DNA of 60,000 bases from Tubiluchus corallicola (taxonomy: Eukaryota > Priapulida > Priapulimorpha > Priapulimorphida > Tubiluchidae), in the NCBI GenBank assembly GCA_030141605.1, contig JAQGDQ010000176.1, positions 64,001-124,000 of the forward strand, given 5' to 3'. Positions 47,401 through 60,000 of the stretch are shown piece after piece. Position 1 is the first letter of the stretch. The number at the start of each line of letters is the position of its first letter. The position numbers and the translations under genes are program-made. The notes beneath the pieces are model-generated. The model saw nothing but the letters and a program-made list of their open reading frames with translations, was not told where the DNA came from and made no database searches.

Positions 47401-49960
47401 AATTTCACGAATGGCTCACCATGGTCAGTGAGGCAGGTGAACAGGACGCACATACTAAATAAGATAATAGGCTTAAGTGCTTTATATACGAGATGTGTAT
47501 ATACTAGCCTCACATCCTAATTACACCAAATACGCATTACTGCCTTTTACTGAGATGATTATCTTTCCAATCTGCTAATCAATGTGCTAAAATAGTCACA
47601 GAAATGACGGAAAGAGAAACAATTGCATTTAAGACTATATGAAAAGCAGGTCATTTATTACATATATATAGCGACCCTCCTTATGCAGTCTATAGGTAAA
47701 TTTGTAATATTTCTCGTGCATTGGTGGTTAATGTAGTATATAGGTAAATATGTAATATTTCTCGTGCATAGATGGTTCATTTAACGCCGAAATGTTTTTT
47801 GCGTTCTTGTAAATCTTTTTCACTAAAATTAACACAACGTTTGATTGGAAATTTATGTAAACCAAAAACGCTTTTAAATGTAATTAAATTTTTACGATGG
47901 TCTTTCAGTGAGCATGTATAACAGCTTCATGATGTACGAATATCTTACTTACACAAGCATATGCACATAATGTAACATTGTGGGAACAAACCCAACCGCC
48001 AGGGTTAATCCTGGGGTAAAAAATGACTTGTCACAAACCATATCCTTATTTAACTTCCAACAGGAAATTTCTAGAAACCAACCTAGAATTAGTGGGCAGT
48101 GATGATGCTGATTATCTCTAAGCTAATATAATGGTTACTGTTCTTCACAGGTTGGCATTTTATGCAAAATAATTACTGCTCGTAAATGTGAATATGAAGC
48201 GGATAACACAGTAAATTTTTAGGCCACTGTTTTTTATGGCTGTCAGAAAACAAAGTTAACCAAGGCAATAAAGTCTTGACGGCTTCAATTGTACAATGCA
48301 AAGTAATTTATTAAAGAGTAATTCAAAACGAAACTAACTGGGCCCATAGAAACAAACGAGTTAACAAATTAGCGAGTCTCGCAAAATTGAATAAATCTCA
48401 ATTTGAGTAACATGGTGTTTAAAATGAACTGCCAGGTTCCCAAGTCCTACAAATTATAAAGTACGTGTATGCTAAATTTGTAATTATGTGTTCGATGATC
48501 TTTCGATTTCAATTTTATGATATAGGTAGTAAATAATGATACACATAAACCTACATAGGTAAATGAGTTATACAAACTTTATTTAATTTACTTGAATTTA
48601 CTGAATAGTTGATAAAGCTTATACATCTTAACAGTATAGGCTATAAAGCAAATTTGACATTACAGAACGTCATATTAAGTTGTTCCAAAAGTGAACTCTA
48701 ATTTTAGTTTATCATTTTACATTATATTTAATTTGAAATTTGAAAACTGAATCGGTTATCACAAAAGTAGCCGGAAAAACCCTGGAATGCAAACACTGGA
48801 AGCCATTCGAATAATTCCACGTGTGCCCTAAATACTCTTTCCGCCGCTCTGTGCTAATATTGCAAGTAATTAAAATATCAAGACCAAATGCTGCTTACAT
48901 TTTTCTTAATAATGTAGAGCGATCGAAACGTTTATCAAAGGACAAAAACTATTTCCCGTAACTTATTATCCGTACTAATTATATCGCTGATACGTTACGT
49001 TCTTCGAAGACGGTTGCTCGTTGAAAATTTTAGCGAAAGTATTCCCACCGCAAATGAGTATGGTTTACCAAAAATTCAAATAATTGTGCTTATGGAGTGG
49101 CGTACTGCAGGTAGATAATTTTGTGTGCTTAAAATAAGCCATATGTACAGATGAAGTTGTCCTAGTTTTTTTTTCAAAATTTTAAAAGTATTCAATAAAA
49201 TGTATGAAAATATTAAATGGCCGGCACATAAATGGACGGCAAACAAGAAATTTCCTTCATAAAATTTGCATCAAGGGCAGCTAAAAAAATTTTATGCTAG
49301 GACTAGGTATATAAAACTCTGATAAAGTCGTAACTTACACATGATATGTATGATCTATCTTCTCATTTTCTGAGAAAACAGATAACGTGTTTCATTATTT
49401 AACCTAGTTTCGACGCAAATAAAGTGATATACGTACAGAATAACAGGGCACGCTTGTCTTACAAAACCTTTGTCCATAAACTAGAGTTTAGTCAGAATGT
49501 AAAGAACATATCAAGTGACAACGATCTTGGCAAAAGAATACCTTCGTATTCTAACCTGCTTTCACCATACTGTGACTAATATAACACAAAAACAGCTAAA
49601 GAAATTGGCTGTGGGTAAAAATTTGGCAAAAAAAAGTTGGGTGGAGGAACTAGCCCTTGGTTAGTAAGTGCAAAACTGCTATAAAAATATCCCGTATTTA
49701 TTTGTAAAAGTACATCCAGGCAGTGATTCGAAGTAACTCACGTTATCACTTCTCTGCGAGCAAGATAATTAACCTTTGCCGAGTACAATAAACTGCTTAC
49801 AAAGACGAGCTTATCAAGACGAATTACACAGTCAGTACAAGTAAACATTAAGCCTTCACCGTCTTAGTAGCATCTATAATAGACACGGTGCACCTGTATA
49901 AGTGCAAGACTAAATTATATACCAGTGCACATCACCAGAAGATTAGAGATATTTTTATAC
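44487..49960. other. Region upstream of FGFR coding exons
   Basis: Probably contains the FGFR promoter and non-coding 5' exon or exons, but none can be placed. Reading frames of 60-90 codons occur on the - strand without motifs. One local duplication is present (47691-47786). No RNA gene or transposon recognised. Confidence 0.5.
47691..47786. repeat. 48-bp tandem duplication
   Basis: TATAGGTAAAT-TGTAATATTTCTCGTGCAT begins at 47691 and at 47739, followed by similar GATGGTT-like ends. Two units with a few differences. Confidence 0.8.
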
Positions 49961-51540
49961 TTATTTTTTTTTATTTTATTCACACCCAATAGTAAAATAC
50001 AGTCTACAATAAAAATAATATAATATAAAACACGTTGGCAAAAAACGTGCGAATAAAATATTTACAAGAGTGTGGTAAAGACACAAAAAGATTAACTGCT
50101 CACATGTGCCTATTGTGTACAAGAAATTTATGCAAGTTAACTTTATAGTACAGAAGCGGCTTTTAAATAAATATGTGCAATTACGATGGGCGCACCATTA
50201 ACATATGCAGGCAATGAGTTCCAAATCAGTACAACTCGATTTGAGAAAAATTGCCCAAATGATACTTTAGCTGTTCGACGCACGAAAGCTTCAGAGAATG
50301 ATTTTGCCTTGTTTTATTGCAAGATACACGGGTAAAATGTTTGTCAAAGTCAACATCAAGTTCTCTATGAATAATTTGGTAGCATAAAGACAAATCTTTT
50401 TGAACGCGTCTCTTCTCAAAACACTTTAGATGTAGAATCTCCGGACGCTTAGGATATGGCACATACATTAAATTACATCTATAAAACAGGCGTCGAATAA
50501 AGTATCGCTGTACACTTTCTATACCCAATAAAGCTGGATTCCAGATTGGCGAGCAATACTCTACAATAGGCCTTATGTAAACTATGAACGATTTTAACAA
50601 CATGTCTTTATCATCAGTACAAAACAACATATTTGTAATTCTATTGGCTTTAGTAGCTACTTCGATGCATTGGTTTGTCCATTTCAGGTCATGAGATATT
50701 ATAACACCAAAATCACGCACGCGTGTTTAGACGGGTCAATAAGAGTCAAAAAAGTGATAATCATGGCCTAGATTAGCATTCCAAATATGTATAACACTGC
50801 ATTTCGGTATGGCTATAACTAGTTGCCACTCATTAGCCCATAGGTTAGTTGTATCCAGGGCTAGCCGAAGATCACTATTTTGACTTGACCAAAAACTCTG
50901 ATAGAGTTTTACATCATGTGCAAATAACTTTACTGTTACAGCATCAATGGCATCAGGTAAATCATTAATAAAACATAAAAACAAAAGCGGCCCAAGAACA
51001 CTTCCCTGCATGGGGTATACCAGATGCCACACATACATATTCACACACATTGTTACCAATAGCAACACGTTGTTGTCTATCGTTCAAAAAAGCTTCAATC
51101 CATGTCAAAAGATGCCCTACAATATCGTTTTATGCTTAATTTCAAAATTAGTTTGGGATGTGAAACTATGTCAAAAGCTTTTTTAAAATCGATATATATA
51201 GCATATACTACATTGCCATTGCTTATAGCTAAACCAGTCATATAAACATTCGAGTAACTGAGTTGTAGTGGATCGTTTAGATAAGAAGCCATGTTGCTCT
51301 TTTGACAATAAATCTTTACATTGTAAAAAGCCTTTCATACTATCAGCAATTCACATATCCATTAACTTACACATGTAGGTGATACTGGCCTGTAATTATT
51401 CGGGTCACTACTATCTCCCTTCTTATGAATAGGAACTTCCGCCAGGTTCCAAACATCAGGTAATGCGCCATCTATAAACGACTTTTTAAAGATATAAGGC
51501 AATGGAACACATATGTTATTCACCACGATTACATACAATT
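49961..51540 (-). mobile_element. 5'-truncated, dead non-LTR retrotransposon (LINE)
   Basis: On the - strand, in order: PIHKKGDSSDPNNYRPVS, YAIYIDFKKAFDIVSHPKL, QGSVLGPLLFLCFINDL, then FAHDVKLY, DFGVIISHDLKW and RPIVEYCSPIWNP. This is the reverse transcriptase core and thumb of a Jockey/CR1-type LINE. Frames change near 51.08 kb and a stop lies near 50.74 kb. The catalytic FADD is FAHD (His codon at 50918-50916). The endonuclease part is absent. The 3' end is AT-rich and finishes in an A-rich tail near 49961-49980. Confidence 0.9.
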
Positions 51541-52802
51541 CGGTACTCCGCGAGCTGGAATCCAGCTCTCAGCAGAAGGGTGTAGATGGCAAGACCGGAA
51601 TCTACCTTGACAATTATAATCCTCTAAGATTATTTTAGTAACTACCTAGAAACACCTTTCGAGACACGCTATGGCGACTCAGATACTCTTCTCGCCTGAA
51701 TATACAATTTGTCTACACTTACTTGAAGATAACTTCTAAAAAAAGTCAGTTATTTACAGAGTCCCTTTTTCATCTGCGCTATTATACCTTTATTAAATGT
51801 TTGTGCGTTTTCTCTTTTTAGTTTACAAAACTCTCGCTCAGAATGGTTAGTTATCAGGCACTGGACGATTCGTGCAAAAATTGTTTTAAAATTTCATATA
51901 AGATAAGTACTTCAGGCGTGAAAAATCAAAAGTCTAGTGCACAGAGTAGCAAGGCATTCTGTGTACATACAGCACAAAAAGTAAACAAAGTATCGTGCAG
52001 AATCATTATATACTAGATAACGATTATATTGATAAGTATTTCGCGGGCTGACATCATTAAACCAGTAAAGTCACAAGAAACAGCCCTAGACACATGTTTG
52101 TAAAAAGAAATTGGCACTGATTCAAAACCCTGGACCAAAAGTTCAAACTAATGTTACTACTACACCTGGCGAAGCACTTTGAGCTGCACCAGGTGACGAT
52201 AAATCACACAAAGACATTTTGAAAGATATCATATGACTGATACAAAACCGCAAACATATATGCATCCTTCTTATCAAATACCTGGTAGACTATATAGACT
52301 TGCTGAACACCACTTCTGAGAAATATCTAAGCAAAGGTTTATTCCGAACAATGTTTTTCAATGACTATATTATTACAGGCTAAAAGACCTTAGCTCGGCG
52401 TGGAACGCAATAAATAGCCTGCATGGCACGACAGTGTTGATCACCGTAAATGAATCACGTGCTTTTTTAATGAGTCAGGTGGCAAGGACGGTTTTCATGA
52501 GCCAGCCGGATTAAGACTGAATTATAGCGTTTTTTAAAACTCCAGTTTACTTCTATTACAACCAACTGTACATGTACAAATAATTATAATATAGTTCATA
52601 AACAAAACGGATGAGTTATACTCTCAAATTACTTCCTTAAAAATACGAGTCCCTCGATTATGTGAACGAAATAAAGAGGATTTTTACTACAAAGTAAAGC
52701 AAACATCACGTTTTAAGTTTGAAAGGCGCCGTTCGTGATCGCCACAATACGTAAATTAAAGGTCACCGCTTTTCCGCTTTACGTAATTCTAATTTAGCTT
52801 TT
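51541..52802. other. Intergenic DNA
   Basis: Starts with a short G+C-richer stretch containing the small inverted repeat GAGCTGGAATCCAGCTC (51551-51567), then AT-rich DNA with no gene recognised. Confidence 0.5.
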
Positions 52803-52892
52803 TTGAAGAGCTATACTTATCTCTTGATGTTTTGGCTTCCTGGCGTCGCACGTCAGCAGAAATTCTGTGAAAGAGACAAGTATACGCCTACA

Positions 52893-53010
52893 ATTTACAA
52901 CAGACGAATTCTATTTATGCTGCCCAAGCATGATCTCGGCATTCCACAATGTTCAATATTAGGACCAATTTTAATAATTTTGTAAATAGTGTGAAATATC
53001 TCTCAATACC
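52893..53010 (+). mobile_element. Short LINE reverse transcriptase trace
   Basis: The + strand reads LGIPQCSILGPILI (near 52940-52980), matching the GVPQGSILGPLLF motif of non-LTR reverse transcriptases, with the invariant QGS changed to QCS and a stop soon after. It lies about 1.4 kb from the other LINE, in the opposite orientation, so it is probably a separate relic. Confidence 0.6.
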
Positions 53011-54445
53011 ATTAGACAAATGTATTGTACGTACAAAGAACATATTATAATTGAAGATTTAAACCTTAGATGTTTGTTATTAGTAATGTGGCCAATTCGT
53101 CAGAGGCGAGCGATTCAGGGGCAAGGAAATGATGCAGATTCTTGCCAGGTAATACCGAAGCGAACAGGCAAAATCACGATGGATCGTGCAAAATGTGTTT
53201 GCGCTATTTCACTGATAAACTTCCGGCTACGAAAGGAAGCGGGCGTTTAAGTGTACACAGGCACGGATACATAATTAATTACCCAAAATGTAAAAGCCTG
53301 TTTGGCGTTCTCTTAGGAAATCCACGTCAAGCAAAAAATAGACATTTAAAAACCTTTGCTGTGTCATGTTTGTATGGGATGGGCAATCTTTTCTCTTGGG
53401 TACATACCGTGTGATTCCATTACTTTTAAGCCCATTTTTTTCTTAATTTTACCTCACTCGATAGTATTGTTAATACTCTATAATTTTCAAATTTTCAGTA
53501 GTTGTATATCTTAATACATTATCATAGAGACTGATCGGGTAAGGAGGGGTAGAAATGTTCTATTAGTTCTTCAGCCATACCACGGTGAGCAACTGAACCT
53601 TTCCAATGTTTCTCAGTAACCCCGAGTTGTAGAGAACGTGTTCAATTAGGGGTTGCATTAGCGTTCGGTGGACATTAACAGTAAACAAAGACCTGTAGAT
53701 TCACGTGTGAGATGTTTAACCACATTTTTCCTCATCTGGAAGCTAGTGTAAAAGGCAAAGCAATATTCAAGCAGGCTCTTCTCGCACAAACTACCGCCCC
53801 CTCAACAAGCGAACTGATTCCGACTGAAAAACAAATCTACACGTATTACAATGCAATTATTTTGTATGTCCATGAAGTAAAAACAGCTGCTAAGTTCCAA
53901 CTTAATTTCGAACTCTTAAATCATCAGGAAGTGTTTTACTAACAATAATTACAATACTGCAAAATTATTTATTTGCATTACTTTAATTTTAAGATTATCA
54001 GTTAATCGGAATGTGGATTGTGGAACTGAATTCATTCTGAAACAAAATTTAACGAACGATGACATTGCGCCTCGACATTTGAAACAAGGATCTTTGAATT
54101 ACTTACAAATAATGGCATCACTATTGCACTAACCTTATTCCATTTTCTACCATTATTTATTATACTGACTGACATTCAGAAAATAAAATCGACTCGATTA
54201 GAACTCATATAATTCGCAAGATCTGAACGGGACTCATTTCTCCAACACACAATAAATTACAATAATTATCACAAGCTCTAACAGGAAGGCCACAGAGTAT
54301 ATTTCTGTGTGCAAGGGAGTAACGGTAGTGGAAGTAATGGCAGCACGTTTTATGCGTTCCAGCATCAGAAGCGAGTGCAGCATCTGGTTGAAAGATGTTC
54401 CAACTACTTGCCGATGAAGTCTTGTTTTACTAGACATGTATAAAC
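53011..54445. other. Intergenic DNA, nothing recognised
   Basis: Short open frames on the + strand (53142-53414, 53712-53942) show no domain I know and no splice framework. They may be transposon debris or chance. Confidence 0.4.
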
Positions 54446-54477
54446 ATACACGCACGCACGCACGCACACGCACACGC

Positions 54478-54525
<48 letters not shown>
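54446..54525. repeat. CA/CG microsatellite
   Basis: A run of ACGC units followed by ACACGC units and then pure (CA)n to about 54520. It leads directly into the palindromes at 54526-54619. Confidence 0.97.
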
Positions 54526-54619
54526 GTTTTTGTATTATATATATATATATATAATACAAAAACGAAGATAACGCGATCATATATATATATATATGATCAT
54601 GTTATCTTCGTTTTTGTAT
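54526..54619. repeat. Overlapping AT-centred palindromes
   Basis: 54526-54563 is a perfect 38-bp palindrome with GTTTTTGTATTATAT arms. 54554-54619 is a 66-bp palindrome with 33-base arms that differ at two positions; its arms carry ACAAAAACGAAGATAAC and (AT)n at the centre. The two overlap by 10 bases, so the TTTTTGTAT block appears three times in alternating orientation. Strong potential for hairpins or a cruciform. Confidence 0.95.
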
Positions 54620-55204
54620 AATATAAAACATCTGTCATGCTTACAAATGAACACGATGCCAAGACTGAAGATCGCTTATTAATTCCCCGACGTCAGACGT
54701 CGTTCTAAATTCTTAGATGTTGGTTTGATTTTAGCTTACCTGTAACTTGAGAAATATACGGCTCGGCACATTATCATAAATAATATGAAAGAGTGGAGGG
54801 AGCATGTTGACCCTGCCTGATATCCGAAAGTAAATAAATATGAGATATAAAACATAAAGGAGAAGCAAATTAAAAATTGATATGCAATTCTTACGACTGG
54901 AGGTAAAACTAAATTGGTGATTACTGATTATCTGTAATTCTGGATCACACCAGCAAAAAACAAGTTAGGCGCTAGAGATGAATGAAAACATTTTTATATG
55001 CGGAAGCTTTTCATTAGCAAATTTTTCAGCGCCCGAACACCCCAAAAAAGAGTACCCTAAAATAAATGCAACACTTAGGCCTTATTATATAAACAATATA
55101 TTCACAAAAATACAGTTTCAAAATTATGTCATCGAAGCTTTTACACGTTTTATGTTCTACTGTATATAGGACAAGACTAATAACTTATCAATGTCTGCTG
55201 CTAT

Positions 55205-55249
55205 TTGTAAACCTAAACATACATATTATATATATACATACACACATAT

Positions 55250-55294
<45 letters not shown>

Positions 55295-55308
55295 ATATAT
55301 ATATAATA
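55205..55308. repeat. TA/CATA microsatellite
   Basis: ACATA and CACATATATA units followed by a long (TA)n run to about 55291 and more TA-rich sequence. Confidence 0.95.
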
Positions 55309-55418
55309 TTGAAGAAAAAACTTCGCTGAAACTGAATCTTGTTTCTATAGCCTGAAGTTACATCATGAAACACCTGCCAGCAGACGAAAAACAACTAAAC
55401 CATTCGACAAAGGCTCAC

Positions 55419-55554
55419 CTGGGCCAATAAAACAATCTGCTCGCAACACCTTGTTTTCGTATGGACACTGTAACACCTGTATATCAAAGCATAATCCAGG
55501 TACAGAGTAATTTTTCACAATAATTTCCTTGTCTTTATAAGGGTGCACACTGGA
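55419..55554 (-). CDS. Candidate exon of an unidentified - strand gene
   Basis: A 136-base open segment with a strong acceptor (GATTTTTTAG) and a strong donor (CCCAG|GTGAGC). It encodes about 45 residues in phase 0-1, including HPYKDKEIIVKNYS, GLCFDIQVLQCPY and NKVLRADCFIGP, a composition that looks like real protein (alternating strand-like stretches, three Cys). I do not recognise the family and found no partner exon in phase nearby. It is far upstream of FGFR and shows no similarity to it. Confidence 0.4.
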
Positions 55555-58500
55555 CTAAAAAATCTGTTACAACTCGTCATGTTGCGATTTCTCAAGTAAA
55601 ACATGACACGCAGCTGCAGCGCTGAAATGAAGTTTGGGCCGAGGGGAAAACACCCTAGACTAGAGGAAACTGGGAGAATGTCAGAAGTTTGTGAGAGTAT
55701 TCAAGTCGGGAAAAAGCCTTAAAAACGCTCCTCAAAAGTCCTTGTTTTATTATGAAAATTTCCTGTTGATGATTATGCTCATTTTAGGAGATTTTTATCA
55801 GGTAAAATTTCTTAGAGAGGAAAAGGATAACAAACTGTGCGACAAAACAACAACGTAACTATATTCTAAATCAGGCACGTGTAACAATGTAACTATATCC
55901 TAGATCGGGCACCTTTAGCAGGTAAACAGGTGATGATTCTCACTTGAATTCACCTGTCCAACGACTGTCATGTCTCACAAATGCTGTGTAAATACTGGGC
56001 ACGTGGCAATGCACAGAAAATTAGATCTACCACAAACGATATCTATTGCGGTTTTTAAATACATGGGTGCCCAGAGCAGCATAGTTAAAACTGACTGGTG
56101 GAGCAGCAATACGTCTGACTGCGCCTTTTTGATATCTTCCCAATAATGCCACATAACATAAACGTACATATGTATCTATGTCATATGGTGGGTATATAAT
56201 ATATTACATATACAAAAAGACTTCTACAAGACCGGTTATACCAATCATTATCTGGCTAAGATTTAACAGTCGAATTCCAACAGTAGCCGCTCAAACGTAA
56301 TTGCTATGACACGTGCACAGAACCGAGTGAATTAGATATCATAAACTCCGCTACCAGTAGCTAACATGTGGCCCACTAAAACGCCCTCCAGGCAGGCAAA
56401 AACTCAACAGACGTCAGCATCTAAAACTTGCGCAGTTTTAAAACAGCGTGCATGTTGTACAGAAAAATGAATTTGCAAATGGCTGGAATAAAGCTAACCT
56501 ATATAAAACATGACCAGCATAAACACATTTTCATGACTCCAAGGGTAAGGTTAATTAAAGAAGTTAACGTCTTGACGAGCCGATTAATTTATTAAAATTT
56601 GATAGAATCGATGCAAATACATTATTTTGCCTTTCAGCTTTTCCAGATCAACGTTTGATTATATTAATGGTTTGAAAAACACACATACAGGCAGATAAAT
56701 TGATGGCGTATTAGCTAGAAAAATCTGTGCTCTAATTAATTTCTGCAAATTGGCTGTCATGCCTGACATGTTTTGTAAATGAAAAGTGTAAAAATGTACA
56801 ATGCCACATGTAAAAACATCAATCCATCAATGCCAACTATTTTTTGCAACTAATAGGTGACACCTATACATAGTTCCTACTCAAACATTCGTGCTTTTGA
56901 TGTCGTGGATACTGCAAGGAAATAAGATAAGGATGGAATTGCTAGAGAAACTACATTCTTGAATGTTCCTCATATTTTATACAAACTGTGAATGAAGTGG
57001 AAATAAAAAGGTCGTATTTACTTAACAGCTAGTCAAAGTCCTATTTCCATGTTATCCTTCCTGTTGGGGTTTTGTTATTTTTCGCCCGCTGCAAGTTTTT
57101 TGCACGTTGTAACCATCCGCTGCCACGTGTCACAACTGCAAATCAAACTTGGTGTGTGTAGGACACCAGAGGGCGGAACAGAATAACGCAAACAATGCCT
57201 TCGGATGCTTGTGGATAGGTAAAATTCTTGGATCTGGTCTTGAAGGTTCATGACTAATGAGCAAGAGGATATGCTGAAACACTCTCTGCTTCTGAGCAAC
57301 AAGTGACTTCACCATAGCTATTGTATCTGATGTGTACAACTCTGCTCATGTACCACGCATTTTGCAACTCACAATACGTGCTGTTTAAAATGACAGCGTT
57401 CACGTCTAAGGTGGAATACTTACAGAAAACATATTGACACAAGGCAGCGTTGTATAGGCGGTTCAAGACTTTGAGCAAAAAAATTCCGAAAGTCGAGTCG
57501 TAATAAAATTTGCAAATAACCACAGGAAGACGAAGGAAAATATATCAGCAACATGTATTCTGCATTTTATTTTTACACGGCGCAAATAATAAATCAATGC
57601 AGTGGTAATGATTTAATTAGACTGATTAAACAAAGACTGAATTTGGTACGTTGATCTGAGCCAAATTTTAACTGCACTTACATAACGGCTAGGAGTGTAA
57701 ATATGTGAATGTAAACCAATAAAATAAATTATATAAACTTCGACTACGGTTATAAACATTTATGAAAGTCTGAGTGTCTCATACGGCAGTATTATGAACT
57801 CAAAGTAAAGAAAACTGATGTCTACTTGCGTATATACGCCCGATGACAACAGTCTACTAAGATGCTAACGTCGCTGCTAAAATGAATCCCACCCACAAGG
57901 GGAACTTATTGAGGAAAAGAGTAATAATGCACACTACACTATAAGTTATTGACCTATTCCAGCTAAAGTTTGCTCAGTGGCTGTTGGGAATTTTAAATTT
58001 TTAAGAATTTAAAAAAATAGCTTTTCACGTTATGGCAGCCGAAAATACCGAAAAAGTCCATAACCGATAATAAAGCCAAACTGACAGACCCAATTTGTGT
58101 TCGCTGGCTTTAATAGCTACAATTTCCAACAACCATTCTAGCCAATATGAATCACAACGCTTATTCCATTGGGTACGTGGTTTAACTTAACTGTTAAATC
58201 CATGTTCATATTCAAAATTGTTTAACGTGCAGATTCGGAAGTGTTGGCAAGCAGTCTGGAATGCGTGTTCGGATTATTATCAAATAACTTGCTTGTCAAG
58301 GATTACTACAACAGCCAGATGGTACAGGGATAACAATTATACGCCTTCTGGCGATGAGGCATCTTAAAACCAGTGTCAGATCTCTGCTCCAAGCGTGGCC
58401 TGCACGCGCATCAACTATCCCGTAGCTATAATTATTGCAAGCATCCACTCCAGAAATCGTATCCCAGTGCAATAAGCGAGCAGAATACAAAGCACAAATA

Positions 58501-58900
58501 ATAATTCTTTGCACTTTCAATGTATTCAAAGTATGAATATAAATTCACAGTAGGGACCGTGAAGAAATTACTAATATCTAAGTGGATGCACAATATCTGT
58601 TCCGAGTGTTTTAATTGAAAACACCATGAGCATTTTTTTAAATATCTGTGTATGTCTAGACAGTATAGTTCTCAACCTCTCAGAACGAAACACTCAAGAA
58701 CACTGAGCTCGGTTATGCACAAAGACATTAACACGTAATTACCAAAAAAAAAACAAGAAAAATACAGAAATGATGGAATAGACTGTTCATCTTGTGCAAC
58801 ACTACTTTATTATGCATTTCGCAACAAAAAACATAAAACGTAATGGATGCTTAAGTATGAGGCCATCCATTTACAATTTTCATCAGTTTCAGCACCTGCT
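55555..58900. other. Intergenic or intronic DNA, nothing recognised
   Basis: AT-rich with several short - strand frames (for example 57075-57523 and 58296-58529) of no recognisable family. If the exon at 55419-55554 is real, upstream exons of its gene should lie here or beyond the window. Confidence 0.4.
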
Positions 58901-58959
58901 TAACCACTCTCTCCATAATCTTACAGCAACGTGCAATGAGTAGTGAATTTCTTCAAGCA

Positions 58960-59940
58960 GTAGTTAAGGAGCCTCCTCCCTCCCCACATCACGTTCGATT
59001 AAATCGCCACACTTAGTCTGAACTGCACCTGCAACTGCAGGTAAATGAAGTAAAGTTTGACGCAACACTCATTACTTTACTTAACACTTAGTTTTCTCTA
59101 GAGACATGTTCTATACTTCTCAATGTAGTTTTTGCTCCCCTTTGCCATTCATCCTTCCGGTGTTCGGCCCACATTATTACATCCTGTGTTCCTCCGCCCG
59201 CATTTGACATTATTGCTCCCAAAAGAACTCTTCTATGTCCTCTACCTCTTTCTCTTCCAACTTACTTCACCCTCACGTTACACACCATACTCATTGTTTT
59301 ACATGTCCTGGTATTTAATCCAAGTCCCACGCTCTCTCTGCGTTCTCCATGAGTCTTGTGGTCTTCGTATCTATGTCTTCAAACTCCGATGAGATCAGTG
59401 CCAAGACAACTCATTCACCTGCGAAGTTCAGACATTCCAGAATTGTGTTACGCTTCTATCTTATTCCCTTTACCTGGTTGTCTACTTCATCACGTAGTCA
59501 GCTACTACCACAACGACCAAGAAACCTGACCTTACACACACCCCTGCTCTCAGTGCGAACCACTCTTGTCTTCCTCTCGTGGATCATCGTGCACTTAAAA
59601 CCGTCTTATAGCTGCTTAATTATTTTTCTCATTTTTTGGCAGTGCACAGGCCGCTAAAATCTTCCACAAACTCAATCTATATATCGAATCTAGGAGATGC
59701 AAGTATATGGAAGCATTCCATTCACGCACCTGTTCTATTAGGTTCTTAGAATGAAGATGTGATCGCACGTACTTCTCTCCGACCTCCGACCTCAAACCTG
59801 CTTGTTCTCGTCAACTTCTCTACACCTTCCTTCGTCCTGTTAGTACCTTGCAAAAACCTTGCTTGCTACGCTCAGCAGTGTCACTCCTCGCAGGTTGTTA
59901 CAGCTCTATATACCCTTCTCTGGTATCTTAACAATGAGTC
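58960..59940. other. CT-rich block, possible decayed transposon
   Basis: About 1 kb at the right end is richer in C and T than the rest of the window and has several overlapping open frames on the + strand (59132-59392, 59349-59657, 59759-59947) made of Leu/Ser/Pro/Thr-rich sequence. The - strand has broken stretches that faintly resemble LINE-like sequence. No motif is firm enough for a name. Confidence 0.3.
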
Positions 59941-60000
59941 ATTTTAGTTGTCCAAAACGTTCTCTTCCCTCTATTAACATGCTAAACTCATGTTAAATTA

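Noticed and set aside
54234-54621. Cys/Val- and His/Thr-rich frames over the CA repeat
   Set aside because: They are translations of the microsatellite and not genes.
55126-55394. Ile/Tyr-rich frames over the TA repeat
   Set aside because: Simple-sequence translation, with no coding evidence.

Overview
The window is animal nuclear DNA. It is AT-rich, its coding exons are split by ordinary GT-AG spliceosomal introns, and it carries transposon relics and microsatellites. The two genes that can be read in full are a TCERG1/CA150-type transcription elongation and splicing regulator and a fibroblast growth factor receptor with three Ig domains and an acid box. An FGFR of this form points to a eumetazoan, probably an invertebrate given the compact introns and invertebrate-type Ty3/gypsy and LINE remnants. 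The phylum cannot be fixed from sequence alone.

Layout. Bases 1-5095 are mostly non-coding. They hold a dispersed repeat copy (about 2655-3368) followed immediately by a near-perfect 270-bp tandem duplication (3369-3908). TCERG1 runs on the + strand from 5096 to 30494 in 24 coding exons whose phases all agree (1113 codons plus stop). Its fourth intron, which splits the first WW domain, contains a Ty3/gypsy LTR retrotransposon (9582-14069) with 163-bp LTRs and a GTTCA target duplication; the element is broken in several places. Intron 10 holds a second copy of the dispersed repeat. FGFR lies on the - strand from 44486 (candidate signal-peptide exon) to 33705 (stop), in 17 exons that give a 784-residue receptor. 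The two genes converge, and their probable polyadenylation sites are only a few hundred bases apart near 31.1-31.4 kb. An intron of FGFR holds a 527-bp pogo/Tigger-like MITE (36617-37143).

From about 44.5 kb to the right end the DNA is gene-poor. It includes a degenerate minisatellite (43.85-44.06 kb), a 5'-truncated dead LINE (49.96-51.54 kb, - strand), a second short LINE trace (52.9 kb, + strand), a CA/CG microsatellite that runs into overlapping AT-centred palindromes (54.53-54.62 kb), and one well-formed but unidentified candidate exon (55419-55554, - strand).

Most interesting: two candidate in-frame cassette exons (33 and 21 codons, both phase 0-0) lie in the FGFR intron at the point where vertebrate FGFRs switch between the IIIb and IIIc halves of Ig domain 3. 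The receptor also ends only six residues after a conserved PLC-gamma docking tyrosine. No new defence system, operon or CRISPR-like structure was seen.
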